The position numbers and the translations under genes are program-made. From positions 1 to 9,433 of the forward strand of contig JAAZNR010000492.1 in the NCBI GenBank assembly GCA_012798155.1: a DNA stretch of 9,433 bases. Direction: 5' to 3'. Below the pieces are notes generated by a model, which was given only the letters and a program-made list of their open reading frames with translations, was not told the DNA's origin and ran no database searches. Positions 7,016 through 9,433 of this stretch are shown here, one piece after another. The DNA is from Thermogutta sp. Its GTDB lineage: Bacteria > Planctomycetota > Planctomycetia > Pirellulales > Thermoguttaceae. The first letter of the stretch is position 1, and every line of letters starts with the position of its first letter.

Positions 7016-8224
7016 TCAGCGCGGGTCGTGCGACGGCGGAGGACCGTCCTGATGCGGCGGCGCTCCCGCAGGTCCGCCCCAACGTGGAGGCGGCGGTCCC
7101 GGAGGTCCGTCCTGATGCGGAGGCAGGGGGCCGTCCCGATGCGGCGGAGGTGCTCCGGGCGGTCCCGGCGGCAGCGGACGCGCCGACCGCAGCAGCAGCT
7201 CCGCCATGTCGCCCATGCCTTCGCGCCTCAGCAATTCCGCGGCCCGATGAATCCGCTCCATCCGCTCCGGCGGGATCGGCGGCGGCAACGGCCGGTCTTC
7301 GGCACGCGCCCGCGATTGGCGATGCAATTCCTCGATGCGCCGTTCCAGCTCGCGGACCAGCTCTTCCTTTCCTTCCTCTCGGGCACGGCCGAGCTGCTCG
7401 CGTAACTCCGCCAAACGGCGCTCCAGTATTTCGGGCGGCGGACCCGGAGGACCGGCTTCCGGCGGACGGGGGCGGCCTTCCCTCGCGGCGTGCAGCAAGC
7501 GTTCCGTTTCGGCGATCTGCTTTTCCAGTCGCTCCACGGCGTCCATGCGACGTTCCTCGCGTGCCCGAGCAATCTCGTGCCGCAGCTCATCCAGACGGCG
7601 CTCCAGCCGTGCGACCGGAGGCGGCCCGTCCGGTTTCTCCGGCGGTCGCCCGCGACCGAATCGCTCCATAACCTCGCGTTTTCGGGCCTCCAGCTCGCGC
7701 ATCTCGCGCTCGATACCTTCCATCGCCTCACGGATCCGCGCTTTCGCCTCGTCGGAAGCCCCTTCCATTTCCCGCCGCAAGGCCTGGGCTCGCTCCTTCA
7801 ATTCGGCCTGAGCTTCCTGAATGCGCCGCATGGCCTGCTCGATTTCCTCCCGCACGCGCTCCGGTTGAGGCGGTCGGGGGCGGTCCATGTCCTCATGCCG
7901 CTCTCCGTCCCGGTGATCCCGGTCCATGTCCTCGCGCCGCTCTCCGTCCTGGCGATCCCGGTCGATGCCCTCGCGCAGCTCTCCGTCCCGGTGATCCCGG
8001 TCCATGTCCTCGCGCTCCTCTCCGTCCCGGCGATCCAGATCCGGGCCGCGGTCTCGCTCCGGCTCCCGATCGCGTTCCTGCTCCGCTGCGACCGGAGGGT
8101 CGGTCCCTGGGGGCGGACCTTCGCGGCGGCCCTCTTCCGCCGTCGCCGGACTCCATGGGGCAAGGACCGCCGCCAGCGCCACGGCCGACAGCGAGCCTCG
8201 CCAAGATACTGCGAACCTGGTCAT
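7016..8224 (-). CDS. Probable separate exported coiled-coil protein from internal start
   Basis: A 402-residue protein starting at the ATG at 8224, inside the longer frame. GGAGGAA (8236-8230) lies five bases upstream and is the best Shine-Dalgarno of any gene here. Residues 1-28 form a Sec signal peptide (MTRFAVSWRG, SLSAVALAAVLAP, cleavage near SPATA/EE). Residues 33-62 are Glu/Arg rich, and 64-115 carry four copies of a 13-residue repeat of the type DGERREDMDRDH. Residues 121-348 are long charged helices predicted to form coiled coil, with a 60-residue internal duplication (from 204 and from 264). MERIHRAAELLRREGMGDMA resembles helices I associate with planctomycete proteins near M56 genes, from memory only. 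The tail 350-402 is Pro/Gly rich with PPHQDGP repeats. The function is unknown. It may be made separately, as part of the fusion, or both. Confidence 0.62.
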   Translation of the reverse strand: MTRFAVSWRGSLSAVALAAVLAPWSPATAEEGRREGPPPGTDPPVAAEQERDREPERDRGPDLDRRDGEEREDMDRDHRDGELREGIDRDRQDGERREDMDRDHRDGERHEDMDRPRPPQPERVREEIEQAMRRIQEAQAELKERAQALRREMEGASDEAKARIREAMEGIEREMRELEARKREVMERFGRGRPPEKPDGPPPVARLERRLDELRHEIARAREERRMDAVERLEKQIAETERLLHAAREGRPRPPEAGPPGPPPEILERRLAELREQLGRAREEGKEELVRELERRIEELHRQSRARAEDRPLPPPIPPERMERIHRAAELLRREGMGDMAELLLRSARPLPPGPPGAPPPHRDGPLPPHQDGPPGPPPPRWGGPAGAPPHQDGPPPSHDPR

Positions 8225-9433
8225 AATGGTTCCTCCTTCTTCCTGGGGCAGCGGCCGGAAGGCCCCCGCCCAAACCGTGGAAAAAACGACCGCCAGAGCG
8301 GTCACGACGATCGTGGTCGTCGACGCAGCCCGAATGGTGCCGCGCCGCACGCAATCTTTCGGTGGGCGTGATATGCTCATCAGTCTCGCGACTCGCCGTG
8401 CCAGGGCCGAGCCAAAGCCGTCTCCGCCGGCGCCCACCACCGAGCTGAGGCCGGGGCAAACGATCCGCCCGTACCGCAACAAACCGCGCGCGAGCTGGCG
8501 CGGGCCGTCCGCGAGCAGTAGCGACGCCTCATCGGCCGCAAGCTCGCAGGCCCAATGCAGTCGGCGGCGAATGGCCCACGCTGCGGGATGCCACCATAGA
8601 ACGGCCGAGCCGAGACCGGCCAAATAGCGCCAGTTGGGGTCGCGGGCCGCTAGATGCGCCAATTCATGGAGCAAAATCGCCTCCTCCGCGGGATCGAGCA
8701 GCGAGCTGTTGAAGCCCTCCGGCAGCCCCAGTGCAGGCCGAAAGATGCCGCATGCCACCGGCGTCTTCAGCTCCGGCAAAAGGTAGACGGGGATATCCGG
8801 CGGTAGTTGCAGTTGTTTTGCCCAACGGGCTACGAACTCCGTGATCGGCCCGCCGGTCAGTTTGCGAGCGCGCTTGCAGGCCGACCGCAATCGTAGCTGG
8901 GCCCATTGCAGGCGCAGCCACACGGCGAAAGCACCCAGCAACCAAAAGCCGCCCAGCAGCGCGGCGCCGGCAAAATCGGGGTCGTGGGTCCGCAAGCCCG
9001 GCTCGGCCGCTATTCCCGGCTCGGCCGCCGATTCGGCGTGCGCCTCCGCGTCACCATGCAAGCCCGATGGGTGCGAATCGCCTCCCGCGGACCGCACTCC
9101 GTCGATGTCCGTTGTCCCGCCCACGACGGCATCGTCGAAGGCAAGGCGCGGAAAAGTCCGGCTCGCGCCGGTTTGGACCTCTTCGGTCCCGCCCGCCGCC
9201 GTAGCCGTACCGGGCCGAGCACCGGCGTACGAGTCAGCCTGGAAGTGCGATGTCTGTGAGGATGTCCGCGACGGAGGGAAAAGGCCTTCCAACAGCAGCG
9301 TCCCCACGGCTCGATCCAGTCCGGTTAAAGCGAATACCCCGAGAAGAAAGCTGCACGCCGCGGCGACTTGCCACACCAGGCGTCGCCGGTCCAGCCCCAC
9401 GCAAATCCGCTCGACGAGGATCGCCGCAAGGTA
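7016..9433 (-). CDS. M56 (BlaR1-like) membrane metallopeptidase, in frame with a C-terminal coiled-coil protein; 5' end outside window
   Basis: One open frame runs from the window edge to TGA at 7018-7016. A GTG at 9400 is available, but the 11 codons before it (YLAAILVERIC) are open and M56-like, so the start is probably upstream. Numbering from GTG 9400, membrane helices lie at about 10-28, 143-163 and 363-380. The M56 zinc-protease core is clear: HELAH (245-249), WWHPAAW (270-275) and the third ligand region CELAADE (Glu286). M56 proteins such as BlaR1/MecR1 sense a signal outside the cell and cleave a repressor or other target at the membrane. A low-complexity periplasmic segment separates helices 1 and 2. 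No stop follows the M56 core: at residue 393 the frame enters a sequence with its own start and signal peptide, then charged repeats, coiled coil and a Pro-rich tail. A BlaI/MecI regulator, often upstream, would lie outside the window. Confidence 0.82.
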   Translation of the reverse strand, partial: YLAAILVERICVGLDRRRLVWQVAAACSFLLGVFALTGLDRAVGTLLLEGLFPPSRTSSQTSHFQADSYAGARPGTATAAGGTEEVQTGASRTFPRLAFDDAVVGGTTDIDGVRSAGGDSHPSGLHGDAEAHAESAAEPGIAAEPGLRTHDPDFAGAALLGGFWLLGAFAVWLRLQWAQLRLRSACKRARKLTGGPITEFVARWAKQLQLPPDIPVYLLPELKTPVACGIFRPALGLPEGFNSSLLDPAEEAILLHELAHLAARDPNWRYLAGLGSAVLWWHPAAWAIRRRLHWACELAADEASLLLADGPRQLARGLLRYGRIVCPGLSSVVGAGGDGFGSALARRVARLMSISRPPKDCVRRGTIRAASTTTIVVTALAVVFSTVWAGAFRPLPQEEGGTIMTRFAVSWRGSLSAVALAAVLAPWSPATAEEGRREGPPPGTDPPVAAEQERDREPERDRGPDLDRRDGEEREDMDRDHRDGELREGIDRDRQDGERREDMDRDHRDGERHEDMDRPRPPQPERVREEIEQAMRRIQEAQAELKERAQALRREMEGASDEAKARIREAMEGIEREMRELEARKREVMERFGRGRPPEKPDGPPPVARLERRLDELRHEIARAREERRMDAVERLEKQIAETERLLHAAREGRPRPPEAGPPGPPPEILERRLAELREQLGRAREEGKEELVRELERRIEELHRQSRARAEDRPLPPPIPPERMERIHRAAELLRREGMGDMAELLLRSARPLPPGPPGAPPPHRDGPLPPHQDGPPGPPPPRWGGPAGAPPHQDGPPPSHDPR
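7295..7615 (-). repeat. 180-bp in-frame duplication in coiled-coil region
   Basis: Two protein units 60 residues apart, coded at 7615-7475 and 7435-7295, share LERRLDELRHEIARAREE / LERRLAELREQLGRAREE. Each is preceded by a Pro-rich linker (GRPPEKPDGPPP / GRPRPPEAGPPGPPP). The copies have diverged in DNA, so the duplication is old. Confidence 0.7.
7881..8036 (-). repeat. 39-bp tandem repeat, four copies, in frame
   Basis: Units at 7881-7919, 7920-7958, 7959-7997 and 7998-8036 differ at only a few positions. On the plus strand each begins CGGTCCATGTCCTCGCGC or a close variant. The length is a multiple of three and codes for a 13-residue highly charged unit (DGE, a basic pair, E-D-M-D-R-D-H). 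Low divergence suggests recent expansion by slippage. Confidence 0.92.
8230..8236 (-). promoter_or_regulatory. Strong internal ribosome binding site
   Basis: GGAGGAA on the minus strand, five bases before the ATG at 8224. It matches the anti-Shine-Dalgarno CCTCC in the 16S gene of this window. It supports initiation of the coiled-coil protein within the M56 reading frame. Confidence 0.65.

Noticed and set aside
7881..8036. Possible CRISPR-like array of four regular 39-bp repeats
   Set aside because: The units are contiguous with no spacers, in frame, and code for a protein repeat.

Overview
The window comes from a high-GC planctomycete. The main evidence is the complete 16S rRNA gene: it carries the planctomycete-type version of the universal bacterial probe site (the EUB338-II target, 2841-2858) and planctomycete wording throughout. 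It also stands alone, with its own promoter and terminator and no tRNA, 23S or 5S after it. A GH29 alpha-L-fucosidase, an M56 metallopeptidase and Tad-type pseudopilins fit the same picture. I cannot place it below phylum from sequence alone, although an unlinked 16S is well known in Pirellula/Rhodopirellula relatives.

Layout. Positions 1-738 (+) hold the C-terminal end of an alpha-L-fucosidase with an F5/8 type C domain. Positions 877-1947 (-) encode a secreted protein of unknown function with a helical, TPR-like C-terminus, convergent with the fucosidase. Positions 1948-2290 are a divergent regulatory region. Positions 2291-4180 are the solitary 16S unit: sigma70-like promoter, boxA-like element, leader hairpin, long-range processing stem, mature 16S (about 2524-4051), second arm of the stem and an intrinsic terminator. 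Positions 4181-4736 are non-coding and repeat-rich. Positions 4737-6801 (+) hold a three-gene pseudopilin cassette (TadE-like, TadG-like, TadE-like). Positions 6802-7015 are a convergent gap with a strong terminator for the minus strand. Positions 7016-9433 (-) are one unbroken frame joining an M56 (BlaR1-like) membrane metallopeptidase to a charged coiled-coil protein. The second part has its own Shine-Dalgarno, ATG and signal peptide.

How it works together. The three pseudopilins probably act with a Tad/Flp pilus machine encoded elsewhere. The M56 protein and its in-frame partner look like a membrane sensor/protease plus a downstream exported coiled-coil protein, possibly translated both fused and separately. 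The 16S unit has what it needs to be transcribed, antiterminated, processed and terminated without the rest of an rRNA operon.

The most unusual points are the M56/coiled-coil frame continuity, the extended leader-trailer pairing around a lone 16S gene, and a short tandem repeat whose last copy supplies the ribosome binding site of the first pilin gene. Many long antisense open frames are artefacts of the high GC content and were left out.
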